A stretch of 64,000 nt of DNA. It comes from Helicobacter suis. Lineage in GTDB: Bacteria > Campylobacterota > Campylobacteria > Campylobacterales > Helicobacteraceae. The number at the start of each line of letters is the position of its first letter. The first letter of the stretch is position 1. Location: contig NZ_CABIKG010000004.1 in NCBI RefSeq assembly GCF_902196125.1, positions 37,422 through 101,421 of the forward strand, given 5' to 3'. The translations under genes and the position numbers were made by a program. Positions 48,507 through 57,869 of this stretch are shown in pieces. Under the pieces are notes generated by a model that had not been told where the DNA came from, did no database searches, and worked only from the letters and a program-made list of their open reading frames with translations.

Positions 48507-49070
48507 TTAAAATTCTAAAGGTCTAATGATTTTAGCCGGATTGCCGCCCACAATCACATTAGGCGGTACATCTTTAGTTACCACTGATCCAGCTGCCACA
48601 ACGGAATTTTCCCCGATAGTAACACCCGGGCACACAACTGCATTAATGCCAATCCAAACGCGATTTTTAATCACAATCTTTTTATTAAGAGTAATCCGGC
48701 GTTTATGAGGATTTAAATCAAAGTTAGTAGTGGTTAAACACACTCTAGGGGCAAACCAAACTTCGTTTGCTATACTAATTCCTCCCCTATCCATAAAAGT
48801 ACAATTCTGATGGATAAAACAACTTTTCCCAAAGCTAATATTGCGCCCAAAATCTGTATAAAAGGGGGGCATAATCCAATTACTCGCATCAAAGGGTTTA
48901 CCTATTAACTCGCTCATCAACTCGCCTATTTGTTCGTTGCTTAGAAATTCTGTATTGAGTCTGTGGATAAGTCTTTGGGCGTTCATAACCACCCTAAGAA
49001 GTTTGGGAAATTCAGGATCGGCCATATCTACCGGTTCACCGGCTAAGTCTCTTTCAAAAATATCAGGCAT
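48507..49070 (-). CDS. Hexapeptide-repeat O-acetyltransferase-like protein, copy A (catalytic His replaced)
   Basis: A 187-residue left-handed beta-helix protein of the maltose/galactoside acetyltransferase (LacA/Maa) type. An N-terminal helical cap ([28 protein letters not shown]) precedes hexapeptide repeats ending [20 protein letters not shown] and [13 protein letters not shown]. The ATG at 49068-49070 is used; upstream in-frame codons are its GGAGGTG ribosome site. At the position where the family has the catalytic histidine (TTNHDFN in copy D), this copy has TTNFDLN. It may be inactive or bind a different ligand. It has its own palindromic promoter. Confidence 0.87.
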   Translation of the reverse strand: MPDIFERDLAGEPVDMADPEFPKLLRVVMNAQRLIHRLNTEFLSNEQIGELMSELIGKPFDASNWIMPPFYTDFGRNISFGKSCFIHQNCTFMDRGGISIANEVWFAPRVCLTTTNFDLNPHKRRITLNKKIVIKNRVWIGINAVVCPGVTIGENSVVAAGSVVTKDVPPNVIVGGNPAKIIRPLEF

Positions 49071-49086
49071 TTTCACCTCCAAAAGG

Positions 49087-49115
49087 TTTATAAGTTAATT
49101 TGATATATTTATCAA
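49087..49115 (-). promoter_or_regulatory. Promoter of acetyltransferase copy A with palindromic operator
   Basis: -10 TATAAA at 49087-49092 and -35 TTGATA at 49110-49115, 17 bases apart. The palindrome TTGATA-TATT-TATCAA (49100-49115) is perfect and covers the -35. Confidence 0.75.
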
Positions 49116-49125
49116 CACACCTCGC

Positions 49126-49689
49126 TTAAAATTCTAAAGGTTTAATGATTTTAGCCGGATTGCCCCCCACGATAACATTAGGCGGTACATTTTCAGTTAC
49201 CACCGATCCGGCTTCTATAATAGAATTTTCCCCGATTGTAACACCCGGGCACACAACTGCATTAATGCCAATTAAAACGCGATCTTTAATCACAATGCTT
49301 TTAGAAAAAGTAATGTGCCGCTTATAAGGGTTAAAGTCAAAACTAGTAGTGTCTAAACGCACACTAGGGCGAATTCGAGCCCCGTCTGCTATACTAATTC
49401 CTCCGCGATCCATAAAAATACAATACGGACCAATAAGGCAGCCTTTCCCAAAGCTAATATTACGCCCAAAATTTGTATAAAAGGGAGGCATAATCCAATT
49501 ACTTGCATCAAAGGGTTTACCTGTTATTTCACTCATCAATTCCCCTATTTGCTTATCGTTTAAAGATTCCGTATTAAGCCTATGGACAAGTCTTTGGGTG
49601 TTCACCATCACCTTAAGAAGCTTGGGAAATTCAGGATCGGCCACACTTACCGGTTCACCGGCTAACTCTCTAGCAAAAATATCAGGCAT
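49126..49689 (-). CDS. Hexapeptide-repeat O-acetyltransferase-like protein, copy B (catalytic His replaced)
   Basis: A 187-residue paralogue of copy A, with MPDIFARELAGEPVSVADPE at the start and the same hexapeptide tail. It has TTSFDFN where copy D has TTNHDFN, so it too lacks the histidine. ATG 49687-49689 follows GGAGATA. Fewer residues of the central coil are conserved than in the other copies (IGPYCIF, DGARIRPSV). The upstream region is nearly identical to that of copy C for about 60 bases, so the duplication included the promoter. Confidence 0.87.
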   Translation of the reverse strand: MPDIFARELAGEPVSVADPEFPKLLKVMVNTQRLVHRLNTESLNDKQIGELMSEITGKPFDASNWIMPPFYTNFGRNISFGKGCLIGPYCIFMDRGGISIADGARIRPSVRLDTTSFDFNPYKRHITFSKSIVIKDRVLIGINAVVCPGVTIGENSIIEAGSVVTENVPPNVIVGGNPAKIIKPLEF

Positions 49690-49722
49690 TTTTATCTCCA
49701 AATAAAAAATAAAAAACCCGCA

Positions 49723-49751
49723 ACTCTAGCTTAATTTGATATGTTTGTCAA
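49723..49751 (-). promoter_or_regulatory. Promoter of acetyltransferase copy B with palindromic operator
   Basis: -10 TAGAGT at 49723-49728 and -35 TTGACA at 49746-49751, 17 bases apart. The palindrome TTGATA-TGTT-TGTCAA (49736-49751) has one mismatched pair. Confidence 0.72.
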
Positions 49752-49782
49752 TACTAACCCGCTAGTTCTATTAATAAAGGGT

Positions 49783-49788
49783 TATAAT
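49783..49788 (+). promoter_or_regulatory. -10 box of the prp operon
   Basis: TATAAT 115 bases before the prpE ATG; the predicted leader is about 108 bases and AT-rich. No PrpR-type regulator gene is present in the window, and no operator is recognised. Confidence 0.5.
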
Positions 49789-49902
49789 GGCGATTATGGT
49801 TTTGTACACAGCAAAAAATCTTACAAAATAGTGTAAGTTATTAAAGGTAATTAGTGTTGTTTTTAAAGCCCTAAATGTACCTAAATTTATAAAAAAGGAC
49901 AC

Positions 49903-51813
49903 ATGGTGAGTGGAGTTTATGATCAAATCTATCAAGAGTCTATTAAAAATCCAGAGGCCTTTTGGGCTGAGGCTGCAAAAAATGTACATTGGTATAATGA
50001 ATGGGATAGGGTGCTTGATGATAGCGATGGGCATTATAAGTGGTTTGTCGGTGGGTGTATGAATACTTGTTATAACGCCCTTGATTTGCATGTGCATAAT
50101 GGTAGAGGTGATCAACTAGCCTTGATCTATGATTCTCCAGTAACTGATACTAAGAAAAAGTACACCTATCTCCAATTAAGAGATCGCGTTGCTAAGGTAG
50201 CTGGTATCTTGGCAAATAAAGGTGTGATAAAGGGGGATAGAGTGCTTATTTACATGCCTATGATACCTGAGGCACTCATTGCAATGCTAGCTTGTGCAAG
50301 GCTTGGGGCTGTTCATAGCGTGGTCTTTGGTGGTTTTGCCGCACATGAATTAGCTATTAGAATAGATGATGCTAAACCTAGAGTGGTTATAAGCGCTAGT
50401 TGTGGTATAGAAGTTAGTAGCATCATAGAATACAAACCTGTTTTAGATGAGGCTATTAAAAAATGCTCTGCTAAGCCAACTACTTGTTTAATTTATCAGC
50501 GCCCACAATCAAGAGCTAACATGCTCCCTTGGCGGGATATAGATTGGGAGGTTGAAGAGGAAAAAACAAGGGGCGTAGAACCCGTACCTGTTTTAGCCAC
50601 AGATCCGCTTTATATCCTTTATACCTCCGGTACCACAGGCCAACCAAAGGGTGTTATCCGATCAAATGGCGGGCATTCAGTAGCCATGAAATGGTCTATG
50701 GATAATATTTACAATGTAAAGGCTGGAGATGTGTTTTTTACAGCCTCTGATGTGGGCTGGGTTGTTGGGCATTCTTATATCGTTTATGCCCCACTCATGA
50801 GTGCTTGTACAACTATTATCTATGAAGGAAAACCCGTAAGAACCCCCAATCCTTCATCTTTTTGGCGCATTATAGAGGAATATAAAGTAAATGTGCTTTT
50901 CTCAGCCCCAACAGCCTTTAGAGCTATTAAAAGAGAAGATCCAAAAGGGGAGTGGATCAAGAAGTTTAAGCTAGATAGTTTAAGAGCTATTTTTGTAGCC
51001 GGCGAGAGATGTGATAGCTCTACGCTTGAATGGATAGCAAAGCTAACAAATAAACCGGTTATTGATCACTGGTGGCAAACAGAAACAGGTTGGGCTATCG
51101 CTGCAAATCCTCTTGGACTTGGGCTAATTAAAATTAAGCCCGGAAGCCCTACAAAGCCAATGCCCGGCTTTAATTTAAAGGTACTTGATGAAAATGGCCA
51201 AGAACTACAAGCGGGTCAAAAAGGTATTTTATGCCTTAAGTTACCCCTGCCTCCTGCTTGCTTAATGGGGATTTGGGAAAATGATGAGGCTTACCACAGA
51301 GGCTATTTAGATAGATTCCCGGGATATTATTTAACAGGAGATACGGGCTACATAGATGAAGATGGTTATGTGTATGTGCTAGGTAGAATGGATGGAATTA
51401 TTAATGTAGCCGGGCATAGATTATCCACAGGGGAAATGGAAGAAATCATTGCAAAACACCCAGATGTTGCAGAATGTGCGGTCATCGGTGTTAATGATAT
51501 GCTAAAGGGTGAGTTGCCAATGGGCTTTATTGTGCTAAAAGAGGGGATTCAAAGAGATCATGCTGGGGTGGTTGAGGGGGTTTGTGCCCTTGTACGCCAA
51601 GAAATAGGCGCTATAGCTTCTTTTGAGATAGCTACTATAGTGAGTGCTTTACCCAAAACAAGAAGTGGTAAGATACTGCGCAAAAACCTAAGAGAGCTAG
51701 CAGACGGTCTTACTCTTAATATCCCAGCAACAATAGAAGATGAAAGCGTTTTAAAACTTTGTGAAAAGGCCATTAATGATCTAGGTTATCCAAAAGAGAA
51801 AAAGGCAAAATAA
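49903..51813 (+). CDS. prpE: Propionyl-CoA synthetase (AMP-forming)
   Basis: Activates propionate to propionyl-CoA. The adenylate signature YTSGTTGQPKGV lies near residue 240, HWWQTETGW near 385, and the acetylation-type lysine motif PKTRSGKILRK near 590. Length 636. The sequence alone is close to acetyl-CoA synthetase; PrpE is chosen because prpB, prpC and prpD follow directly. AAAGGA precedes the ATG. Its stop overlaps the prpB ATG (TAATG). Ile ATA and Arg AGA codons are frequent, unlike neighbouring genes. Confidence 0.87.
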   Translation: MVSGVYDQIYQESIKNPEAFWAEAAKNVHWYNEWDRVLDDSDGHYKWFVGGCMNTCYNALDLHVHNGRGDQLALIYDSPVTDTKKKYTYLQLRDRVAKVAGILANKGVIKGDRVLIYMPMIPEALIAMLACARLGAVHSVVFGGFAAHELAIRIDDAKPRVVISASCGIEVSSIIEYKPVLDEAIKKCSAKPTTCLIYQRPQSRANMLPWRDIDWEVEEEKTRGVEPVPVLATDPLYILYTSGTTGQPKGVIRSNGGHSVAMKWSMDNIYNVKAGDVFFTASDVGWVVGHSYIVYAPLMSACTTIIYEGKPVRTPNPSSFWRIIEEYKVNVLFSAPTAFRAIKREDPKGEWIKKFKLDSLRAIFVAGERCDSSTLEWIAKLTNKPVIDHWWQTETGWAIAANPLGLGLIKIKPGSPTKPMPGFNLKVLDENGQELQAGQKGILCLKLPLPPACLMGIWENDEAYHRGYLDRFPGYYLTGDTGYIDEDGYVYVLGRMDGIINVAGHRLSTGEMEEIIAKHPDVAECAVIGVNDMLKGELPMGFIVLKEGIQRDHAGVVEGVCALVRQEIGAIASFEIATIVSALPKTRSGKILRKNLRELADGLTLNIPATIEDESVLKLCEKAINDLGYPKEKKAK

Positions 51814-52691
51814 TGAGTGCAGGAAAGAGATTTAAAAACCTAGTAAAAGAAAATAAACCCCTAGTAATAGTGGGGGCTATTAATGCTTATAGCGCCCTAC
51901 AAGCTAGCAAAATAGGCCATAAGGCTCTTTATTTATCTGGTAGCGGCGTGGCAAGCGCTAGTTATGGCCTAGCCGATCTTGGCATTATAGGCCTTGAGGA
52001 AATTTGCATAGATGTTAGGCGCATTAGCTCAAGGGTAGATACACCTTTATTAGTGGATGCAGATACAGGCTTTGGGGGGGCTTTTAACATCGCTAGAACT
52101 GTTAAAGAGTTAAGTAGGGCCGGAGCTGCAGCTATGCACATAGAAGATCAGGTATCTCAAAAAAGATGTGGACACCGCCCTAATAAAGAGCTTGTTAGTG
52201 TGCAAGAGATGTGTGATCGCATCAAAGCAGCCCTAGATGCTAAATTAGATCCTGATTTTGTGATCATGGCAAGAACAGATGCTTATAGTATAGAAGGGCT
52301 TGATCGCGCTATTGATAGGTCTTTAGCCTATGTTGAGGCTGGGGCTGAAATGCTATTTGCTGAGGCTGTTAGTAAGTTAGAGGATTATAAGACTTTTACA
52401 AAGAGTGTTAAAGTGCCTGTTTTGGCTAATATCACTGAATTTGGAAAAACGCCTTATTTTAGCCAAGAGGAACTCAAACAGGCAGGTATTGCTATGGTGC
52501 TTTATCCGCTTAGTGCTAACCGCGCTATGAACAAGGCAGCTCTTGAGGTGTATAAAAGCATATTAAAACATGGCCACCAAAGAGAAGTTTTAGAACTCAT
52601 GGAAACAAGAGAGGAGCTTTATGAAATGCTAGATTATTATGCTTATGAGCAAAAATTAGATGCTTTATTTAAAAAGGGTAAAAATGAGTGA
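51813..52691 (+). CDS. prpB: 2-methylisocitrate lyase
   Basis: Splits 2-methylisocitrate into pyruvate and succinate. The signature KRCGHRPNKELV with the catalytic Cys lies near residue 119, preceded by LLVDADTGFGG for magnesium binding. Length 292, normal for PrpB. It overlaps prpE by one base and prpC by eight. The codon bias (ATA, AGA) is the same as for prpE. Confidence 0.95.
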   Translation: MSAGKRFKNLVKENKPLVIVGAINAYSALQASKIGHKALYLSGSGVASASYGLADLGIIGLEEICIDVRRISSRVDTPLLVDADTGFGGAFNIARTVKELSRAGAAAMHIEDQVSQKRCGHRPNKELVSVQEMCDRIKAALDAKLDPDFVIMARTDAYSIEGLDRAIDRSLAYVEAGAEMLFAEAVSKLEDYKTFTKSVKVPVLANITEFGKTPYFSQEELKQAGIAMVLYPLSANRAMNKAALEVYKSILKHGHQREVLELMETREELYEMLDYYAYEQKLDALFKKGKNE

Positions 52692-53808
52692 GAAAAAACA
52701 AGGCGGTTTAGCCGGTGTGATAGCTGGAGAGAGTGCAATTTGTACATGTGGGCTTGGCAATGGCCTTAATTACTATGGCTATGCTATTGAAGATCTAGCT
52801 AGATATGCTACATTTGAAGAGGTGGCTTATTTGTTACAATTTGGTGTTTTGCCAACAGAGGAGCAACTGCAAGCATTTAAGCAAAAAATCATCGCTCAAA
52901 GAGCTCTAAGTGAGCCACTAAAGGCTATTTTAAAGGCTATGCCTAAAAACGCACACCCCATGAATGTCATGCAAACCGCAGTTGCAGCTCTGGGTGCTTT
53001 AGAAAGTGAAAGAGAGGATTTTACAGATCAAGATGAAAAGATCATTAGACTTTTAGCCATTTTGCCAAGTGTGCTTTGTTATTATCACCACTACACACAC
53101 TCTAAAAAAGAGATAGATTTTAATTCAAAGCAAGATAGCATCGCTGGGTACTTTTTGGAAAAACTAAAGCTTAAAGAACCCAAGCAAGATTTTATTAAAA
53201 CCATGCAGTGCTCTTTGATCCTGTATGCAGAACATGAATTTAACGCTTCCACTTTTACAGCTAGAGTTTGTGCCTCTACTAAGAGTGATATTTTTAGCGC
53301 TGTTTGTGCTGCTATAGGGTCTTTAAGGGGGCCATTACATGGCGGAGCAAATGAGGCGACTATGTATTTGATTTCTAGTTTTAAAAGTGTAGATGAGGCG
53401 ATTGAAGGCGTTTTAGAAAAATTAGCCAATAAAGAACTTTTAATGGGCTTTGGGCATCGTATTTATGGGCTTGGTGGGGATCCGCGCAGTGCTTTAATTA
53501 AAGAACATAGCCGGTATTTAGGGGGGGATAGCCTGCTTTTTAAAATCAGTGAGGCCATAGAGGACTTAATGAAGCAAAAGCGCCCAACCCTCCCGCCTAA
53601 TGCAGATTTTTATAGCGCTTCTGCTTATCATTTTATGGGCATACCCACACCTTATTTTACGCCTATTTTTATTATGAGTAGGGTTAGTGGCTGGTGTGCG
53701 CATATTAAAGAACAAAGAGCCAATAACAAACTCATACGGCCAAGTAGCAAATACATAGGCGTAGAGCCAAGAGCCTTTGTTAAAATTCAAGACAGGAAAA
53801 ACATGTGA
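52684..53808 (+). CDS. prpC: 2-methylcitrate synthase
   Basis: Condenses propionyl-CoA with oxaloacetate. Citrate-synthase-fold signatures are LHGGANEATMY, GFGHRIYGLGGDPRS and the late FYSASAYHFMGIPTPYFTP catalytic Asp-type region. The ATG at 52684 (MSEKKQGG, behind AAAGGG) is preferred over an in-frame ATG at 52660 buried in prpB; this gives 374 residues. PrpC rather than citrate synthase is inferred from context and the short family length. Confidence 0.93.
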   Translation: MSEKKQGGLAGVIAGESAICTCGLGNGLNYYGYAIEDLARYATFEEVAYLLQFGVLPTEEQLQAFKQKIIAQRALSEPLKAILKAMPKNAHPMNVMQTAVAALGALESEREDFTDQDEKIIRLLAILPSVLCYYHHYTHSKKEIDFNSKQDSIAGYFLEKLKLKEPKQDFIKTMQCSLILYAEHEFNASTFTARVCASTKSDIFSAVCAAIGSLRGPLHGGANEATMYLISSFKSVDEAIEGVLEKLANKELLMGFGHRIYGLGGDPRSALIKEHSRYLGGDSLLFKISEAIEDLMKQKRPTLPPNADFYSASAYHFMGIPTPYFTPIFIMSRVSGWCAHIKEQRANNKLIRPSSKYIGVEPRAFVKIQDRKNM

Positions 53809-55259
53809 GTGATATGGGTATATTAGACGCTAAGCGTCCAGAATTTGATGAACTAATTATCAAGATAGCAAAATATGTAGATGAGTATGAGATAACAAGC
53901 GAACTTGCTATGCAAACAGCGAGGTATTGTTTAATGGATACTTTGGGTTGTGGGCTTTTGGCCTTAAAATATCCTGCTTGTACTAAGCTTTTAGGGCCTA
54001 GTGTTGAGGGAGCTGAGTTTAGACCACTGGGGGCCAAAATTCCGGGTACTTCTTACCAACTAGAGCCAATAAGGGCTGCTTTTAACATAGGCGCTATGAT
54101 CAGATGGCTTGATTTTAACGATACTTGGTTAGCAGCCGAGTGGGGGCATCCTAGCGATAATCTAGGCGCCATCTTTGCTTTAGCCGATTATTTGAGCCGT
54201 AAAAATCTAGCGAGTAACAAAGAGCCTTTAAAAGTTTCTTGTGTTCTAAAAGCCATGATAAAGGCCCATGAGATACAAGGCATTTTAGCCCTTAATAATT
54301 GTTTTAATAAGGTTGGTTTAGATCATGTTTTATTAGTCAGGGTAGCAAGTACTGCTGTATCTGCTAAGCTTTTGGAATGTAATTTTGACGAGATTTTAAG
54401 CGCTATTTCGCATGCCTTCATAGACGGAGGCGCTCTAAGGACTTATCGCCATGCGCCAAATACAGGTAGTAGAAAAAGCTGGGCAGCTGGAGATGCCTCT
54501 AGCCGTGGTGTGGATTTAGCCCTAAAGGCTAAGAGTGGTGAAATGGGCTATCCTTCTGTGCTTAGCGCTAAGTTTTGGGGTTATGAGGCTGTAAAAATGA
54601 GGGGTAAAAAACTCACCTTGCAGCAAGATTTTAAAAGCTATGTTATGGAAAATGTGCTTTTTAAAATTTCTTTTCCGGCTGAATTTCATGCCCAAACGGC
54701 CGTTGAGGCTGCTTTGATCTTGCATGACGAGATAAAACATCGCCTAAATGAAATTGAAAAAATCATCATTTCAACCCAAGAATCAGCCCACCGTATCATT
54801 AATAAAACAGGTCCTCTATCCAATCCAGCAGATAGAGATCACTGCATACAATACATGGTTGCTATAGCTTTGATCTTTGGGCGTTTAGTGGCTGATGATT
54901 ATGAGGATAGAGTGGCTAAAGATGAGCGCATTGATGCACTTAGAGCTAAGATGATCATAGAGGTAGATGAAAGATACAATAAAGACTATTTAGATAGGGA
55001 TAAAAGAAGTATAGCTAATGCCCTGCAGGTCTTTTTTAAAGATGGTACGCATAGTAAAAAGATAGAGGTGGAATATCCAATAGGCCATAAAAGAAGAAGA
55101 GATGAGGGCATACCCTTATTAATTTCAAAGTTTAAAGCCAATCTAGCCACGCGTTTAGATTCAAAAAAATGTCAGATCATCTTAAAACTTTTTGAAGACA
55201 AAGAAGCCTTAGAAGAGATGTATTTTAATGAATTTAGCGACCTTTTTTGGCTTGGGTAA
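53805..55259 (+). CDS. prpD: 2-methylcitrate dehydratase
   Basis: Dehydrates 2-methylcitrate to 2-methylaconitate; aconitase elsewhere in the genome would hydrate the product, as no acnD/prpF is present. Recognisable segments are DTLGCGLLALKYP, RWLDFNDTWLAAEWGHPSDNLG, RKSWAAGDASSRGVDLAL and the C-terminal YPIGHKRRRDEGIPLL. Length 484, full. The start is GTG at 53805, overlapping the prpC stop by four bases; an ATG at 53814 is an alternative. Last gene of the operon. Confidence 0.95.
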   Translation: MSDMGILDAKRPEFDELIIKIAKYVDEYEITSELAMQTARYCLMDTLGCGLLALKYPACTKLLGPSVEGAEFRPLGAKIPGTSYQLEPIRAAFNIGAMIRWLDFNDTWLAAEWGHPSDNLGAIFALADYLSRKNLASNKEPLKVSCVLKAMIKAHEIQGILALNNCFNKVGLDHVLLVRVASTAVSAKLLECNFDEILSAISHAFIDGGALRTYRHAPNTGSRKSWAAGDASSRGVDLALKAKSGEMGYPSVLSAKFWGYEAVKMRGKKLTLQQDFKSYVMENVLFKISFPAEFHAQTAVEAALILHDEIKHRLNEIEKIIISTQESAHRIINKTGPLSNPADRDHCIQYMVAIALIFGRLVADDYEDRVAKDERIDALRAKMIIEVDERYNKDYLDRDKRSIANALQVFFKDGTHSKKIEVEYPIGHKRRRDEGIPLLISKFKANLATRLDSKKCQIILKLFEDKEALEEMYFNEFSDLFWLG

Positions 55260-55315
55260 GCCTAGCACAAATAATATTTTTTGTTAGCCTAAAAATCTCT
55301 GTTGGTTTTACCTTG

Positions 55316-57131
55316 TTATTGGACGGGGCGGCATGTATGTGGACTGCTCTTATATATGTAAATTCGTTTAACCTTGATACGCGGGAGTTTATGGTATCTA
55401 TGGGGTTTATGGCGCACAATGTACCAGTAACCTAAAGCGCGGTGCATGAATAATTTTTCATAGGTCATGAAAAACCCGATGTCTTTGGCATTTATATCAA
55501 GCCCAAGATCAAGGTAGCCGGATTGCCAATTAATCTCATGTGGTACTACAGGAATATCAACCCCCCATTTGATGATATTAGTATTAAACTGCAAACGCAA
55601 ACCCAAATCTATATCTACATTATAAGAAGCGCGCCAACTCTCTTGGGGACCGGTTAAAACCCAGTTAGTACTGCCCCCTTGCACACCTGCAAAAATGCCA
55701 TAAAATACGGGGTTGGAGTTGTTTTTGGGTACGTTGAAATCAAAAATTAGATTGGCGCCTAAGTTTATTTGGACATCTTGCAACGATTTAAAAACACTCA
55801 AGTCATTTTTAAAAAGCGGGCTATTCACATAGCCATAACCTAAATCTGAATAGGTGGAGTAACCAAAATGGTTACTAAAAAAATACTGCCAGCCCAATAA
55901 AATACCGGCGTTATAACTCATATTCTGAAAAAATCTTTGGGCAGAGTAAATACTTAAAATCACGGACTCTAAACTCACGGTTTGTAAACTAGTAATTTGT
56001 GGGCTAAAATTTTGGTAGTTAAACTTCAAATTAGGAGGTGAAGGCTTAGCAGGTGGGTTGCCAAATACTTCTTTTGCGGTAGGGATAGACCCCGCACTCG
56101 CCATATTAATATCACTAAAAGCGGTTTGGTATACCGCCAATAAGTCAGACTCGTATTGGGGGCACTGCTCTTGAATCTCTTTAGCCATTTGTGCAAACCA
56201 GTTTGCCACCGCGATGAGTTGATCAAAATTTGTATTGGGTAAATTAGAATCAATGGCCTCTAGCAAATCGCCAAGATTAAGTTTGTCCTCCTGTTTGCAA
56301 TCCTTGCTTTAACTCACCGGCCACAGCAAGCGCGTTATTGGTACCCTCATTGCTATATTGGTTATATTGGTTAGTCAGACTCTGATCAAGACTAGTCATA
56401 GTCTTTAAATCACTGATAATGCTTTGTACACTTGTTGCAACGCTGCTTGCACTAGAAGCGCTATTAATGTTTGGGACTAGAGAATCTCTGTCGTTAGTGT
56501 AGTTTTTAATATTTGCGTTGTAGTTGTTAAGTGTATTCTGGTAGTCTGCTTTGTCCTGATTATAGGTGGCTTTAGAGTTTTTAAGCTGGTTATTGTAGCT
56601 ATGCACCTCTGAGGTGAGCTGTTTGTCTAAATTCTTAATTTGGCTTAGTAGCTGGTTATAAGTAGAAAGGACTTCTTGGTTTTGTTTGTTTTTAGGATAG
56701 AGGTCTAAATCACTCGCAAGACGCGTAATATCATTACTAATTTCTTGTTCTAGCGCGCCTAGATCACTAATACTAGAAGGATTTAAGGGAGTTAAATCAC
56801 TGATATTTTGGGATTTATCCTTAGTTGCATTGATAAGATTTTGTAAGTTTTGTAGTTGGCTAAGAGCTTCTTTAATATCCTCATTAATCCCTTTAGTTAA
56901 ATCTGTAATTAAGGAAGAATAACCGCTTGGTTCTCCATTACTCAGCCCACAATTTGGGCATGCTAGAAAGCTAGTGGATTGTAAAGCTTGGCTTTGTACC
57001 CCAAACTCAGCGCCAAAGAAAAACCCGTTGCGAATATCTGCCGCACCTAATTCACCCCCCCCCCCCCCCCCCCCCCCCCCGATTAGAAGCAGGCAAAAAA
57101 CCAGAATCGTTTTAACATGAGAAACCCCCAT
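55316..57131 (-). pseudogene. Phase-variable outer-membrane protein gene, broken by one frameshift
   Basis: The N-terminal part (57131 to 56277) has a signal peptide interrupted by nine glycines from a G26 tract, then NGFFFGAEFGVQ typical of Helicobacter outer-membrane proteins, and a long Asn/Gln-rich coiled-coil region. It stops at 56277-56279. The C-terminal part continues in another frame (QLIAVANWF..., then alternating barrel strands such as YFFSNHFGYSTYSDLGYGY). Dropping one A at 56282-56284 joins GGQ to LNLGDLLEAID without a gap, so a single inserted base explains the break. The 3' end (HTCRPVQ) lacks the usual terminal phenylalanine. The family is Hof/Hop-like; the exact member is not identified. 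Confidence 0.8.
57055..57080 (-). repeat. G26 homopolymer in the signal-peptide region of the OMP gene
   Basis: Twenty-six consecutive G on the coding strand. At 26 the start codon is in frame with the N-terminal domain (ILVFCLLLI, nine Gly, ELGAAD). Lengths of 25 or 27 would shut it off. This is a typical contingency switch, unusually long. The exact count should be treated as uncertain because such tracts are difficult to read. Confidence 0.85.
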
Positions 57132-57238
57132 GCTATCTAAATCTGCTAGGTTAACAAGAGATATTATAAAACAGAAAAAACTTAACGCTAATCTATGCGC
57201 CCTGTTAGCTTTACGGCTTTAAATACATAACACTAAGC

Positions 57239-57802
57239 TTAAAACTCTAAAGGTCTAATAATCTTAGCCGGATTACCCCCTACAATCACATTAGGCGGTA
57301 CATCTTTAGTTACCACCGATCCAGCTGCTACAATGGAATTTTCCCCGATAGTAACACCCGGACACACCGTTACATTAATGCCAATCCAAACGCGTTCTTT
57401 AATCACAATGCTTTTAGAAGAAACAATCTGTCGTTTATAAGGGTTAAAGTTAAGGTTAGTGGTGTTTAGACACACTCTAGGGTAAATCCAAACTCCGTTT
57501 GCTATACTAATCCCTCCTCTATCCAGAAAAGTACAATTCTGATGGATAAAGCAACCTTTCCCAAAGCTAATATTGCGCCCAAAATCTGTATAAAAGGGGG
57601 GCAAAATCCAATTACTCGCATCAAAGGGTTTACCTGTTAGTTCGCTCATCAACTCGGCTATTTGCTTATCGTTTAAAAATTCCGTATTAAGCCTGTGGAT
57701 AAGTCTTTGGGTGTTCATGATTACTTTAAGAATCTTGGGATATTCAGGATCGGCCATATCCACCGGTTCACCGGCTAAATCTCTAGCAAAAATATCAGGC
57801 AT
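57239..57802 (-). CDS. Hexapeptide-repeat O-acetyltransferase-like protein, copy C (catalytic His replaced)
   Basis: A 187-residue paralogue with the same plan as copies A and B. ATG 57800-57802 follows GGAGATA. At the family's catalytic-histidine position it has TTNLNFN. The tail [20 protein letters not shown] is identical to that of copy D. It lies downstream of copy D and the hydrolase but has its own palindromic promoter, so it can be transcribed alone. Confidence 0.87.
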   Translation of the reverse strand: MPDIFARDLAGEPVDMADPEYPKILKVIMNTQRLIHRLNTEFLNDKQIAELMSELTGKPFDASNWILPPFYTDFGRNISFGKGCFIHQNCTFLDRGGISIANGVWIYPRVCLNTTNLNFNPYKRQIVSSKSIVIKERVWIGINVTVCPGVTIGENSIVAAGSVVTKDVPPNVIVGGNPAKIIRPLEF

Positions 57803-57835
57803 CTTTATCTCCAAATAAAAAATAAAAAACCCGCC

Positions 57836-57864
57836 ACTCTAGCTTAATTTGATATGTTTGTCAA
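57836..57864 (-). promoter_or_regulatory. Promoter of acetyltransferase copy C with palindromic operator
   Basis: -10 TAGAGT at 57836-57841, -35 TTGACA at 57859-57864, 17 bases apart. The palindrome TTGATA-TGTT-TGTCAA (57849-57864) is the same as that of copy B. Confidence 0.72.
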
Positions 57865-57869
57865 CACCC

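Noticed and set aside
49771..50115. Reverse-strand frame overlapping the start of prpE
   Set aside because: It is antisense to prpE and its promoter region and has no ribosome site or known domain.
52660..52683. Upstream ATG for prpC
   Set aside because: It lies inside the end of prpB and has no ribosome site; ATG 52684 has AAAGGG and the usual start MSEKKQ.
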